This document shows, piece by piece, positions 8,290-17,072 of a DNA stretch of 64,000 nucleotides. A program made the translations under genes and the position numbers. The first letter of the stretch is position 1. Each line of letters starts with the position of its first letter. The stretch spans positions 27,815 to 91,814 of the forward strand of contig AWVY01000062.1 of the NCBI GenBank assembly GCA_004143605.1, in the 5' to 3' direction. Origin of the DNA: Desulforamulus aquiferis. GTDB lineage: Bacteria; Bacillota; Desulfotomaculia; Desulfotomaculales; Desulfotomaculaceae. The notes below the pieces were generated by a model. It made no database searches and was not told the DNA's origin. It worked only from the letters and a program-made list of their open reading frames with translations.

Positions 8290-9159
8290 CTATTTGTCTT
8301 TACCTGCATCAGGGAAGAAAAGAGGGCTGCCAAATTTATCTACTCCAAAATTACCAATAATATCTTGAGTTTCTTTGGCTACCATGAAGTCAACAAAGGC
8401 TTTGCCGCCCTCGGCGTTAACCTTGTCAAACTTTTCAGGGTTAACATTCATTACGTGATAAATATTGAGAAGGGACTGGTCACCTTCAAGCAGGATATCC
8501 AGCTTTACATTATTCTTTTGTGCCAGATAGGTAGCCCGATCTGTAAGGGTATAGCCAAGCTTTTCTGATGCGATATTAAGGGTTTGACCCATGCCGGTGC
8601 CGGATTCCTGGTACCATTTTTGACCTTTGGGATCAAGGGAAGCTTCCTTCCATAGCCCTAATTCCTTTTTATGGGTACCTGAGTCATCACCACGGGAAAC
8701 AAAGATTGCTTCACTATCATAAATTTTCTTAATGGCCTCTGCAGTGGTATTTGTTTCTTTGATTCCTGCAGGATCATTTTCGGGGCCTACTATAATAAAG
8801 TCATTGTGCATTACCAGGGAGTAATTTATACCTACTCCACTATCTACCAATACCTTTTCGTCCTCCGGTGCATGAACCAGTAATACGTCTGCTTCACCCT
8901 TTTCACCCATCTTAAGGGCAGCGCCTGTTCCAACAGCAATGATCTTTAAGTTGTAGCCGGTTTGCTTTTCAAATTCTGGCTTCAAAACGTCCAGTAAGCC
9001 GCTGTCCTGGGTGCTGGTTGTGGTGGCCAGTATTACATCTTTTATGGCCGGCTCCTTAGCACCTTCACTATTGCCTTCCTCTTTGGGGGCCTGCTGGCAA
9101 CCTGCCATAAGCAACATAAAGGATAATAGCAGGACAATTAGGGTTGAAAAACGTTTCAT
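8290..9159 (-). CDS. tupA: Tungstate ABC transporter substrate-binding lipoprotein TupA
   Basis: This intact 289-residue protein has a lipoprotein signal peptide with lipobox 'LMAGC' near residue 20, then the TupA hallmark 'LATTTSTQDSGLLDVLKPEF' near residue 44. This TTTS segment binds the tungstate oxyanion. 'GTGAALKMGEKGEADVLLVHAPEDE' and 'SRGDDSGTHKKELGLW' are further family blocks. It acts outside the membrane and hands tungstate to a TupB/TupC transporter. No permease or ATPase gene is next to it here, which is unusual. A Moco/Tuco-type riboswitch and terminator sit between its start and the upstream regulator, so it should be turned down when cofactor is plentiful. Confidence 0.92.
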   Translation of the reverse strand: MKRFSTLIVLLLSFMLLMAGCQQAPKEEGNSEGAKEPAIKDVILATTTSTQDSGLLDVLKPEFEKQTGYNLKIIAVGTGAALKMGEKGEADVLLVHAPEDEKVLVDSGVGINYSLVMHNDFIIVGPENDPAGIKETNTTAEAIKKIYDSEAIFVSRGDDSGTHKKELGLWKEASLDPKGQKWYQESGTGMGQTLNIASEKLGYTLTDRATYLAQKNNVKLDILLEGDQSLLNIYHVMNVNPEKFDKVNAEGGKAFVDFMVAKETQDIIGNFGVDKFGSPLFFPDAGKDK

Positions 9160-9218
9160 CTTGGATCCTCCTCAAATTTTATAGATTTTTACCTTCTTTA
9201 TTAACCCAGTACAAAAAA

Positions 9219-9256
9219 CAAAAAAACCGTGTACTGTGTTTAAAGGAGTACACGGC
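9219..9256 (-). terminator. Riboswitch-linked terminator upstream of tupA
   Basis: Read on the minus strand, CCGTGTACT and AGTACACGG form a 9-bp stem around a short loop, followed by seven T. It lies between the aptamer at 9276-9376 and the tupA start, so it is the likely expression platform. Confidence 0.85.
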
Positions 9257-9275
9257 TAAATAAATGCCAAATAAT

Positions 9276-9376
9276 CTAAACCCTCCTTTCCACAATGGGA
9301 GGCATGTCCGTTTCCAGACAAACCCTATGGGTTTATAAACCATAACCGAAGTGTTAGATTTATAAACTCGGAGCTA
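9276..9376 (-). promoter_or_regulatory. Moco/Tuco-family riboswitch upstream of tupA
   Basis: On the minus strand the segment starts with TTAGCTCCGAG and ends with GGAAAGGAGGG, with 'GGGTTTGTCTGGAAACGG' and 'GCCTCCCATTG' in the core. These match the two plus-strand copies at 7412 and 7571. Its place before a tungstate-uptake gene supports a tungsten- or molybdenum-cofactor ligand. Confidence 0.88.
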
Positions 9377-9476
9377 ATATGTAGTTAAAAAGTATATTCT
9401 ACATGATAATTGTTTTTCCTTTGTATATTAAAATATTTTTGAATATCTTAAATACCAGTTTAAAGTACCTGCCCAT

Positions 9477-10491
9477 TTACTTATTGACCAAGTATTCCGA
9501 ATCCGAGAGGGAAAAGGCAATAATCTTACCAGTTTCCGTTACATCGTAATCCCCTAAACCATAGAGTTCATTTTTGAATTCCTTTGATTGTAATATTTCT
9601 ACCACAGCTTGAATATATGGTTTTTGTAAATCTTCCTTCCTTAAAACTAACTCGTAACGCTCCTTCTGCAAGGGAATAAAATCTACCCCCCTGACCTGCA
9701 TAGATACTTTTTCATTTCCCAGGCCAACATCTGCGTCTCCCCTGGCAACAGCACTGGCAATACCAAGATGAGATGGCTCTTCAATCTCATAACCTTTAAT
9801 TAAATGCCTATTGATGCCTAAGAGACGAAGCTTTTCATCTAATAGCACCCTTGTGCCGCTGCCTTTTTCGCGGTTTATAAAGCTTATCTCTCCCCGGGTT
9901 AAATCCTGCCAAGCATTAATGTTCTTTGGATTACCCTTTGCTACATAAAAACCCTGCATACGGCAAGCCAAGTGCAAGATAACGGTTTTAACACCTGGTA
10001 ACATATGACGAACATAGGGGATATTATAGACATTTGTATCCCCATCCCACAAATGAATTGCTGCAAGATCCGCTTTTTCATGGTAGAGAGCCATTAGCCC
10101 AGGAAAACTTCCAACATTATGACGGAAGGCATGAATGCCATTGGGATGTCGTTCAAGTTGACGTGACAAGACATCTAGCAGAACATCCTGCCCGCATATT
10201 ACAATCCCCTGGGGTAGAGGTGACTTATTGACTAATATATTATTACTTCTGACACCATTGCTTAAATTTAGCAGCCTTGTGTCGTCACTCAATCTACTTT
10301 TTGCCTTGACGTTTATAATTTTCTACATCCTTTAAATCAACTCGTATTTTACGTCCCACTCGGTAAGCCGGCAATTCACCACGTTTTATTAACTCATATA
10401 CAGTATTCTTGGCTATTTTAAGCTTTGCTGCTACTTCTTCAGGTGTCAAAGAGATTTCTTCCATAATTTTTACCTCCAACCCTATTGACAA
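9477..10491 (-). CDS. One-component regulator: excisionase-type HTH plus periplasmic-binding-like domain, probably one gene split by one base
   Basis: The first part (start at 10491, or better the internal ATG at 10464 after GGAGG) has a MerR/excisionase HTH, 'TPEEVAAKLKIAKNTVYELI', followed by 'LPAYRVGRKIRVD'. Its frame ends at 10294. The second part, from a TTG at 10292, is a 271-residue PBP-fold domain with 'RGEISFINREKGSGTRVLLDEKL' and 'GIASAVARGDADVGLGNEK', as in the LysR-substrate-like domain of ModE-like HTH-PBP regulators. Removing one A from the AAAAA run at the joint fuses them in frame. Such fusions are usually oxyanion-sensing regulators in anaerobes. Beside tupA, it probably senses tungstate or molybdate. 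Confidence 0.75.
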
Positions 10492-10579
10492 GTATTATAA
10501 CATAACTTGTATAGCGAACATAATACGCTATATTACGTTTAGTCATTTGTAGCATTGTTTTGTCGTTAGAGTTACTTTT

Positions 10580-11837
10580 CTAAAGACTCAAATACATTTT
10601 GCGAATCACTCTCTTTAATTCTAAAATTTCTTTGGAAGAAAATTTCTTATGACTATAGCAGTGAAGCACATAGCTTTCTGTGATTCTCTTGATAGATTCG
10701 TCATAGTGGGGGAATACCTTGCAGATCCGCTCACTAACTCATAGGGCGTTTCCCAGGCCCCTTTAGTATGGTTTCTCCGGTCAGCCCATTTCAAAAAATG
10801 TTGATAAGCCTGGGTAACACCGTATTTTCCTGGAACAAAAAAAGTCAACAATAACTTAATCTTTAACCATAGTTCCTGCAAAAAAGGCTTGATCTTTAGC
10901 CTGGGCAGTCCATATTCCTGGGGTATATTAGTTAGCCGTAGCCTTTGCCAGATGATCCTGAGCAATAATACAGCCATAATTAATAAACCAACCAGCAGTA
11001 CCACCAGTAAGACATAAAGTAGTAGTTCAGAAATGAAACCATCTCCAGTATTGCCTTCTGACAAGGGCAATTGCTCATTTGCCTGATTGGGTGGGTTGCC
11101 GCTGTCAACGGCCCCCGGCCTTTGGGGTGCCATATTGGTAAGTACTAATATAGCTTTTAAGACTATAGTTAATAGCTCTAACAAGAAATTAAACAGGGGC
11201 TGAAGTAGCTCAAATAGCTTGTTGGATAATCCATGAAGAGGACCCTTTAAAAAACTGGCCAGCACCAAAACAGGGGCCATAATGATGGCAAAGTAGGTGA
11301 AAATTACCCAGGCTTTCGCCTTCTCATGGCCTGGCCTAGTGAGGGAGAGCAGCAGTAGGTTTCCCAGCAAAAGAATAAGCATACTTGGAATAATGTTAGG
11401 TACATCCTGGTTTAAAAAATCTATTAATAGAAGTAAGGCCAAAAGGATTACTATACTTAGCTCAAAACGTTGGACCGCCTGGGGGTAGCTTATAGTTTTT
11501 TAGCTAATAGTCCAATCCTAAGCCAAATCCAGCCATAGAACACTAGGGGAACCGCAGCCTGCACATTAGCTAATAAAGCTGTTGACCTATAAAAAAACAA
11601 TACCGACACAATAAAAACAAGGCCATAAACACACCAAAGCATAAGATTAGACCAATTTCTACTTTGTAATGCTGCCATGGAGATGACAGAAAGCAAAGAA
11701 ACCCCGGCGAAGATTACCAATGAAGTCATGGCCCACGGGGGTGTTTGCAGGGCTAATGCAATTAAATAATATAGTGGGTATAGATAGGCCATTTCAACCA
11801 ATATTGCGCAAATGTTGACTTGAAGTTTTGTTGTCAT
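10580..11837 (-). CDS. DUF4129-type membrane protein of a MoxR/DUF58 operon, two frame changes
   Basis: Three frames join. The first (11490-11837) has about four hydrophobic helices starting 'MTTKLQVNICAILVEMAYLY'; the second (from about 11478) begins after 'SYPQAVQRFELSIVILLALL' and has more membrane helices, a soluble linker with Pro/Asn near 'PPNQANEQLPLSEG', another helix and the DUF4129 tail with 'GAWETPYELV'. A third frame gives the typical ending 'HKKFSSKEILELKRVIRKM', stopping at 10580. Fused, it is about 415 residues. DUF4129 domains accompany transglutaminase-like membrane proteins; here no transglutaminase domain is visible. The gene ends the minus-strand operon after MoxR and DUF58. 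Confidence 0.6.
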
Positions 11838-11840
11838 GGA

Positions 11841-12934
11841 TTACTCCACCTTATATTCATATGGGATATCGTAACAACCGGGGCAGCTCAACTGCACAAT
11901 CACCGATGCACATATAGCTTGTTCCAGGGGGATGGTTTGGCTCTCAAAATCAAGTAACATCTGCAGCTTTCCAACCGATACCAATTCCAGCCTGGCCAGT
12001 CTTTCCAAAGCTAGCATAAGGTGCTCAATGCCATTACCGACGGGCATGGTTAAGGGACCTTGGATGCCTTTTGCCGGCCATTGATCAACAGGCCAAAGGG
12101 TATATTCAGCTCCTGGGCCCAAGAGATAATGGTTGCTGCCACAGAGAGGGCCTTTTCGAATTTCTCTGACTCGTTATTTCTAGCAAAAGAAGACACATCC
12201 ATCAGGATATAGATTTTATAATCGCCGGAGGGCTCCAGTACTTTAGCATAGAGCTGATCTTTACTAAGGCTGGCCTTCCAGTGAATCAGACGGGCCGGAG
12301 TATCATAGGTATATTCCCGCAAACTCACCGGGCGTACAGGATCCGGCATATAGGGACGCTGTATTTTTTTATCCCCAAGCAGATCTGACACCTCCAAAGA
12401 CAGCTGTTCCAGGGGAATTAGGGAAGGGTAAACGATTAGCCACCGATTATCAGGGAACAGGGTGTGACGTTCAAAAAGTCCAAGTCCATCCTGGGAGGAT
12501 ACCTGCAACCCCGGTATTTGCCAATAGCCCCTCCCCAGGGCCTTAATTTCATAAACTCTTGTGGCAGACTGATATCTGGTAAGCATGTAAGCCTTTTCTT
12601 TAATATCCGGGGCCGACAAGCCTACTGGTAGTGTTTGCTGCCAGCCTATGATTGACGGCAACCTTTTGGGGTTAGTTATTTGTAGGGTAAGGGTGGTATG
12701 TTCACCGGGAAAACAGCGAAGGTGTTTTAATTGTTTGGCCACAACTAGATCTCTAAGCCCAAATTTGCTCCACCAAGCAGCACTTTCCAGGGTGAAGACT
12801 AAAAACAACAGCAGAAGGGCGGGGAGCCATAGGGCATATCTTAGAGAGACAAGTAGGAATAACAGTAGAATAATCCTTACCAGGCCAATGGAAAAATAAG
12901 AGGCAATGTCAGGATGTGTTTCTTGACGGGCCAT
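11841..12934 (-). CDS. DUF58 domain protein, one frame change near 12090
   Basis: After two N-terminal hydrophobic helices (residues about 17-55) comes a beta-rich region and the DUF58 core 'DPVRPVSLREYTYDTPARLIHWKASLSKDQLYAK', with 'IYILMDVSSFAR' forming the start of a von Willebrand A-like fold. The frame ends at 12050, and 'GAEYTLWPVDQWPAKGIQGPLTMPVGNGIEHLMLALERLARL' in another frame, ending at 11841, is the expected continuation. Its ATG shares a base with the MoxR stop (TAATG). DUF58 proteins are paired with MoxR AAA+ ATPases in systems thought to assemble or activate membrane or cell-surface complexes. The exact client is unknown. Confidence 0.75.
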
Positions 12935-13879
12935 TACTGCTCTTCCTTTGTGACCCTAGGAATGCTAACCGAATTAAGGATCTCTTGAAGAACGTCATTT
13001 TCACTAATGCCCCGCAATCTCTCTGTCCTTTTTACCTTCAACCTGTGCTGCAATACTGGTTGAAGAAGGAATTTAACATCATCAGGCAGTACATAATTTC
13101 TACCCCTTAGCAATGCCAGGGCCTGGGATGATTTAAAAAGAGCCAAAGAGGCCCTGGGACTCGCTCCTAATTCGATAGCCGGGTGCTTACGGGTTTCTTC
13201 AATTAACAAAACAATATATTCCATGATGGAAGGGTCCACTTGAACCCCGCTGCGTAATTCCTGCCAATGTAGGATATCCTCAACATTGGCCACTGCCCCT
13301 AAATTTTCTAAAGGTTTGTTATTACCATGGGTTAAAAGGATATTGACTGCTTCCTCAGTGGTTGGATAGCCCATGCTGATTTTCATAAGGAAGCGATCAA
13401 GCTGTGCTTCGGGTAATAGGAAGGTACCCTCCATTTCCACAGGGTTTTGGGTAGCTAAAACTATAAAGGGTTTAGGCAGGTGCCTGGTTTGACCATCTAG
13501 GGTAAATTGCCTTTCCTCCATGGCCTCTAATAAACTTGCCTGGGTACGGGGGACCGCCCTGTTAATTTCGTCGGCCAGCAAAATATTGGTCATCACAGGA
13601 CCTTCCCGAAAGATAAGATCATCCTTTGTTTACTATATACATAGAAACCAGTTACATCAGTAGGGGTTAAATCTGGAGTAAATTGAATTCTAGAGAATCG
13701 GCAGTTGAGGGAAATGGCAAAGGTCTTAGCCAAGATGGTTTTCCCTAAGCCTGGTACATCCTCAATCAGAACATGTCCATCAGCACTAAGGACACCATTA
13801 ATAATTCAATAACGTCTTGTTTGCCCACCATAACCTTTGAAATGTTATCTTTTAGTTGATTAAAAGCCGTATTTAACAT
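12934..13879 (-). CDS. MoxR family AAA+ ATPase, two frame changes
   Basis: The start at 13879 follows GAGG and reads 'MLNTAFNQLKDNISKVMVGKQDVI'. A frame change near 13760 leads to Walker A 'EDVPGLGKTILAK', and another near 13607 leads to Walker B 'NILLADEINRAVPRTQASLLEAMEE', the MoxR signature. 'PFIVLATQNPVEMEGT' is the sensor 1 block and 'GASPRASLALFKSSQALALLRGRNYVLPDDV' the lid. Fused length is about 315 residues, normal for the family. It is the first gene of the MoxR-DUF58-DUF4129 operon and probably acts as a chaperone-like ATPase on a metal- or surface-related client. Confidence 0.85.
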
Positions 13880-14041
13880 TGCTTAACCTCGCTTTGGTAA
13901 CGTCATACTGTTGTCATTGTAACAAAGCAAAGACCTTGGCCACAACCTTATTAATGTACGTTACAGTTCAGATGTTTTCAAATGGAGTTAGTCCATACAT
14001 GTACAGGTTTAAATACAGACCTTAGATAAATCTATTTTTGT

Positions 14042-14485
14042 TTATTTATTCTGATTATCGTCAAATGTTATGGACTCTTTCTTTTGCATACTCTTTCTTT
14101 TCCTTATAGCTCGTAATGCTACCTTTATAAATTCAATAACATCCTCTTTATCGTCATTATCCAATAGGACTCCTTCAAATGTAATGTTTTCTTCACGTAA
14201 TACCTTTTCTATTTCAAATGAAAGAGGGCTTTTACTGCTAGTATCCTCTGAATTATCCACTGGTAAATATCCCGCTAAAGACATCAAGTGTTCATATGAA
14301 ACATTTAGAAGTGGTGCAAGTTTTTCAAGGGTTTCGGGTAATGGCTTTTGGATATCCTTTTCTATTCTTGACAGAGTTGCCACCGATACGCAAGAAGCCT
14401 TTGATAACTGACCAAGACTGTTAAATCCAGCCAGTTTACGAAGTTTAGAAATATTTTTTCCAACACTTTTCGACATATAATTCAC
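14042..14485 (-). CDS. XRE-family HTH repressor, candidate tailocin regulator
   Basis: The N-terminal HTH is clear: 'ISKLRKLAGFNSLGQLSKASCVSVATLSRIEKD' (about residues 9-41), then 'LEKLAPLLNVSYEHLMSLAGYL'. The C-terminal half is acidic and then Lys-rich, possibly an oligomerisation or protease-sensing tail. It is an intact 147-residue protein transcribed away from the tail cluster that starts about 0.4 kb further right on the plus strand. In prophages and tailocins a divergent repressor of this type usually holds the lysis and structural operon off until damage or stress. This role is inferred from position. Confidence 0.8.
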   Translation of the reverse strand: MNYMSKSVGKNISKLRKLAGFNSLGQLSKASCVSVATLSRIEKDIQKPLPETLEKLAPLLNVSYEHLMSLAGYLPVDNSEDTSSKSPLSFEIEKVLREENITFEGVLLDNDDKEDVIEFIKVALRAIRKRKSMQKKESITFDDNQNK

Positions 14486-14844
14486 CCCTTAGATATTATA
14501 TCCTATATTGCATGCTCGTAACATTACGACAATGTATAAAAATCTAAAAAATTCCTTGCGGGGACGCAATGCTTATGATAATATGTCTATACTGCAGAAG
14601 GCCATTTAATTGCTGTAGAACCTGAAAATTTAATGGATACCTATTAGGCCTAAAAATTGTACTGTTAATACATATATAATAGGAATAGTTGATTGACAAC
14701 TACTAAGTTGAAATAAAGCTAAAATATTTTTGCCAGTACTGTTACGTTCCCGCAAGATATAACTACCTCCTTAATCAAAAAATTAAGTTAATTATGGCCA
14801 TTCTCAGATAAATGGCTGAATAGAAACGGAGGTGATTGTGCTTT
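14486..14844. other. Intergenic control region between the repressor and the tail cluster
   Basis: No gene is supported here. The stretch is AT-rich and should hold the divergent promoters of the XRE repressor and of the tailocin regulon. A TTGACA at 14692-14697 lacks a well-spaced -10 box. An AGATAAATGGCTGAATAGAA-type stretch before the first small ORF shows no clear operator palindrome. Confidence 0.5.
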
Positions 14845-15015
14845 TTGTTTAGGACTTCAGAACAGTTGATATCTGAAATTAAAAAAAAATCCCATATCAT
14901 AGACCAACTCCGGTATGGTGAGGTAGTTATTAAAATCCAAGACGGCAAAGCTGTTTGGGGGGAAATTAAAACAGTATGGAAGGCTGACTCGAATAAACGG
15001 GAGGCCCGAGCTTAA
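14845..15015 (+). CDS. YezD/DUF2292-like small protein
   Basis: A TTG at 14845 follows GGAGGTG with 9-base spacing and encodes about 56 residues. The core 'LRYGEVVIKIQDGKAVWGEI' matches the DUF2292/YezD pattern ('fG.v.i.iqdGkv..ie'), a short beta hairpin often found at the start of prophage-like regions in Firmicutes. The stop lies inside the left arm of a strong terminator. It is too short for general ORF calling. Its function is unknown; a regulatory peptide of the tailocin unit is possible. Confidence 0.6.
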   Translation: MFRTSEQLISEIKKKSHIIDQLRYGEVVIKIQDGKAVWGEIKTVWKADSNKREARA

Positions 15016-15034
15016 AGCTCGGGCCTCTTTTATT
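15001..15034 (+). terminator. Strong terminator overlapping the end of the YezD-like gene
   Basis: GAGGCCCGAGC-TTAAA-GCTCGGGCCTC is a perfect 11-bp hairpin followed by TTTTATTTTTATT. It separates the YezD-like gene from the sigma-like gene and may act as an attenuator. Confidence 0.9.
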
Positions 15035-15058
15035 TTTATTGAAAGAGGGATGAAATAA

Positions 15059-15520
15059 ATGAAAGAATTAATCCGAGAATATAAGAAATCTTTGAAGTCA
15101 CTCAAAAAAGTCAAGACGGACATGCTTTACCTAAATAGTATGATTTCCGATACCCAGTGGGCGATAGAATACATGGAAAAAGGGCATATGCCTGGTGCCA
15201 AGTGGAGCGTAGCCAGATGGAGCCGGGAAAAGAGAGAGATCCCGGTGGACCCCTTAGAAATGTCCCGATATGTGAAGAACAGGCTGCCCCAGGGTTGTGC
15301 CCCCCAATGGATGGTGGAATTATTGGAAAGCTTAATGTTATCCCTTAGCGTAAGGGAGAGGGAGGCCTACGAACTGGTCCGCGGACAATATTTTTCCTTT
15401 GAGCAGGCCGGTAGGTTAATGGGCTGCAAAAAAGGAAGTGTGCAAAATCTAGTTAGCCGAGCTGAGAGAAAAATTGCCCTTGTCGTACGAAAGCAAACTA
15501 TAAGTGAGAGAGATTTATAA
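15059..15520 (+). CDS. Sigma-70 region 4-like regulator of the tail cluster
   Basis: This intact 153-residue protein follows a GAGGG ribosome site. The N-terminus is a basic coiled helix ('REYKKSLKSLKKVKTDMLYLNSMI'). The C-terminus is a sigma region 4 HTH: 'LSVREREAYELVRGQYFSFEQAGRLMGCKKGSVQNLVSRAERKI'. No region 2 is seen, so it is likely an ArpU-like late activator or a partial sigma factor. Such proteins control late genes in PBSX-like prophages and diffocins. It sits right before the structural genes on the same strand, which supports a role in switching them on. Confidence 0.75.
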   Translation: MKELIREYKKSLKSLKKVKTDMLYLNSMISDTQWAIEYMEKGHMPGAKWSVARWSREKREIPVDPLEMSRYVKNRLPQGCAPQWMVELLESLMLSLSVREREAYELVRGQYFSFEQAGRLMGCKKGSVQNLVSRAERKIALVVRKQTISERDL

Positions 15521-15587
15521 GAAGCAAATATATGAAGCTTATATAGCAATGTAATAACTTTGTAATCAAAATTAGGAGGTGATTTCT

Positions 15588-15620
15588 GTGTCCGAGATTA
15601 ACTTTAGGTTATTTAAATAA
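15588..15620 (+). CDS. Very short ORF with a strong ribosome site, possible gene remnant
   Basis: GTG at 15588 after a full AGGAGGTGATTT site encodes only 'VSEINFRLFK' before TAA. The next ORF at 15633 is in the same frame, so a single stop codon separates them. It may be the start of that gene with a substituted or erroneous stop. Confidence 0.3.
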   Translation: MSEINFRLFK

Positions 15621-15632
15621 AAAGGGGGAATT

Positions 15633-15880
15633 GTGCTAGAAACAATTGATAATTTCATATACAAACAGGGGACCTGATAAATGGTGGAAACTTTGACAAA
15701 ATAAAAATTAATATTGCCTTAAACTGGTACTTGGGTTTTATTGACAATATCTCTGCAGACAAGCTTATACTAATGTAGCTATTAGTAAGAGGTAATGAAG
15801 TTACAGTTGAATTTATTCCGGCTAACAAATTGGAACAAAAAGGTATTAAATTATATGAAAATATGGAGGATTTAAAATGA
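15633..15880 (+). CDS. Unknown small phage-type protein, two frame changes
   Basis: GTG at 15633 after AAGGGGGAA reads 'LETIDNFIYKQ', then a second frame gives 'GDLINGGNFDKIKINIALNWYLGFIDNISADKLIL', and a third gives 'LLVRGNEVTVEFIPANKLEQKGIKLYENMEDLK', stopping at 15880. Joined it is about 80 residues. The stop overlaps the next ATG as ATGA at 15877-15880. I do not recognise the family. The codon-like reading through three frames suggests a real gene broken by two indels near 15675 and 15775. Confidence 0.35.
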
Positions 15881-16156
15881 GTATATCAGCGTTCGGAACC
15901 AAATTTTAAAAAAGGACAAACCGCTCATATTGCGGTTACGGAGGCAGATATGCAAAAAGCAGATTTTAGAGCCGGACTTATATGCTCCGTATTGGCTAAC
16001 ATCAATAGGGACCGTAAAGTTAGACCTCAGCCTTATTCACCTGCTGATTTTATACCAGGTAAACCAAAGCATCAAAAACCTAAAACTTGCCAGGAGCAGT
16101 TAGCAATAGTTGAGGCACTTAACAAGGCATTCGGCGGGGAAGATTTGAGAATATAA
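15877..16156 (+). CDS. Phage tail assembly protein T-like fragment
   Basis: The ATG at 15877 gives 'MSISAFGTKF' and then a stop; the frame reading 'KKGQTAHIAVTEADMQKADFRAGLICSVLANINRD' takes over near 15908. The block 'ADFRAGLICSVLANI' followed by 'YSPADFIPG' resembles the gpT-like tail assembly proteins that follow tail chaperones in siphophages. Here it lies ahead of the contractile tail genes. It may therefore be a relic of a different phage rather than part of the tailocin. The C-terminus 'CQEQLAIVEALNKAFGG' is helical. Confidence 0.45.
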
Positions 16157-16217
16157 TACTAACCCTTTTTTAAATTAATAATATGTAATATGATATAGTT
16201 TAAAGGGTTGGTAAATA

Positions 16218-16529
16218 ATGAGAAAGTTGATGACCATGATGCTGGTGTCCCTGGTTATTGTAGGTATGGTAGGGTGTGGGAGTGAAAGAGATAACGGAGG
16301 CCCTAAAGTTTCCTTGGAACAGTTTAATAGTTTAGAAAATGGTATGACATATGAACAGGTTCAGCAAATATTAGGTGGCCCAGGTGAGCTTGGGAGCGAA
16401 ACAGGCAAGTCTGGTGATTTTGGATATAACGTAATTTATAATTACAGAGGCAATACAACCGGGTCAATAGTGATGTTGCAATTTACTGATAAAGGCTTAC
16501 ACAGTAAAACACAGGCAGGATTAAAATAA
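16218..16529 (+). CDS. DUF3862/SmpA-like lipoprotein
   Basis: A lipoprotein signal peptide 'MRKLMTMMLVSLVIVGMVGC' gives a lipidated Cys20. The mature part 'LEQFNSLENGMTYEQVQQILGGPGELGSE' is the SmpA/OmlA-BLIP-like fold found in DUF3862 ('f..i..GmsyeqV..ilG.pg'). The protein is 103 residues and should sit on the outside of the cytoplasmic membrane. A strong terminator follows directly, and there is its own upstream AT-rich promoter region, so it looks like an independently transcribed cargo (moron) gene in the tail region. Function is unknown. Confidence 0.75.
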   Translation: MRKLMTMMLVSLVIVGMVGCGSERDNGGPKVSLEQFNSLENGMTYEQVQQILGGPGELGSETGKSGDFGYNVIYNYRGNTTGSIVMLQFTDKGLHSKTQAGLK

Positions 16530-16532
16530 AAT

Positions 16533-16565
16533 AAGCACTCTCGTCAATGCGAGAGTGCTTTTATT
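16533..16565 (+). terminator. Rho-independent terminator after the lipoprotein gene
   Basis: AAGCACTCTCG-TCAATG-CGAGAGTGCTT forms a perfect 11-bp stem followed by TTATT. Confidence 0.85.
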
Positions 16566-16578
16566 GTGAGGTGGTAAA

Positions 16579-17027
16579 GTGTCAGACCTCTCAAAACTTT
16601 TTGTCGTGATCGGAGAAAAAATGCATAATTTCCAAGCCGGCATTAAAAAGGTTCGGGATAACGTAGCTGAAACAGCACAAAAAACAGAGAGTGCCACTCT
16701 TGGTATGAGTATTAGTTGGGGTAAATGGATGCGGCAGAATTTGCTAGCGAAATAGCTGACCAGTTGAGTAATAGTGGTGAGGTTGAGGATTTTGTGGGTC
16801 CTTTTAGGCCACACCTGCTACCAGGTGACCTAGCTGAGATTATGGATAATGATGGCCCGAGACTATTAGGTATTATCACCACTGTTAAACATAGCTGGAG
16901 TAAAACTACAGGATTTTTAACGTCAATTACCATTGATTCCGGAGGTAAGATTGGTAGGCCACAGCTAAGGGAGCTTATTGATCAATTGGCAAGTAAGCAA
17001 AGTAGTGCTAAAAGAGTTTACAATTGA
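16579..17027 (+). CDS. Phage-type protein upstream of the tail genes, one frame change
   Basis: GTG at 16579 follows GAGGTGG. The first frame reads 'FQAGIKKVRDNVAETAQKTESATLGMSISWGK', then from about 16724 another frame gives 'MDAAEFASEIADQLS' and 'LLPGDLAEIMDNDGPRLLGIITTVKHSWSKTTGFLTSITID', stopping at 17027. Joined length is about 149 residues. The second half has a beta-rich hub-like look ('GDLAEIMDNDGPRLLGIITTVKHSW'), as in late-control or tail hub proteins. I cannot name the family. It precedes the holin and tail genes on the same strand. Confidence 0.45.
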
Positions 17028-17072
17028 TTAGAAACCTGCAACACCTAAGCAATTTTGTTAGGAGGGTTTTTC

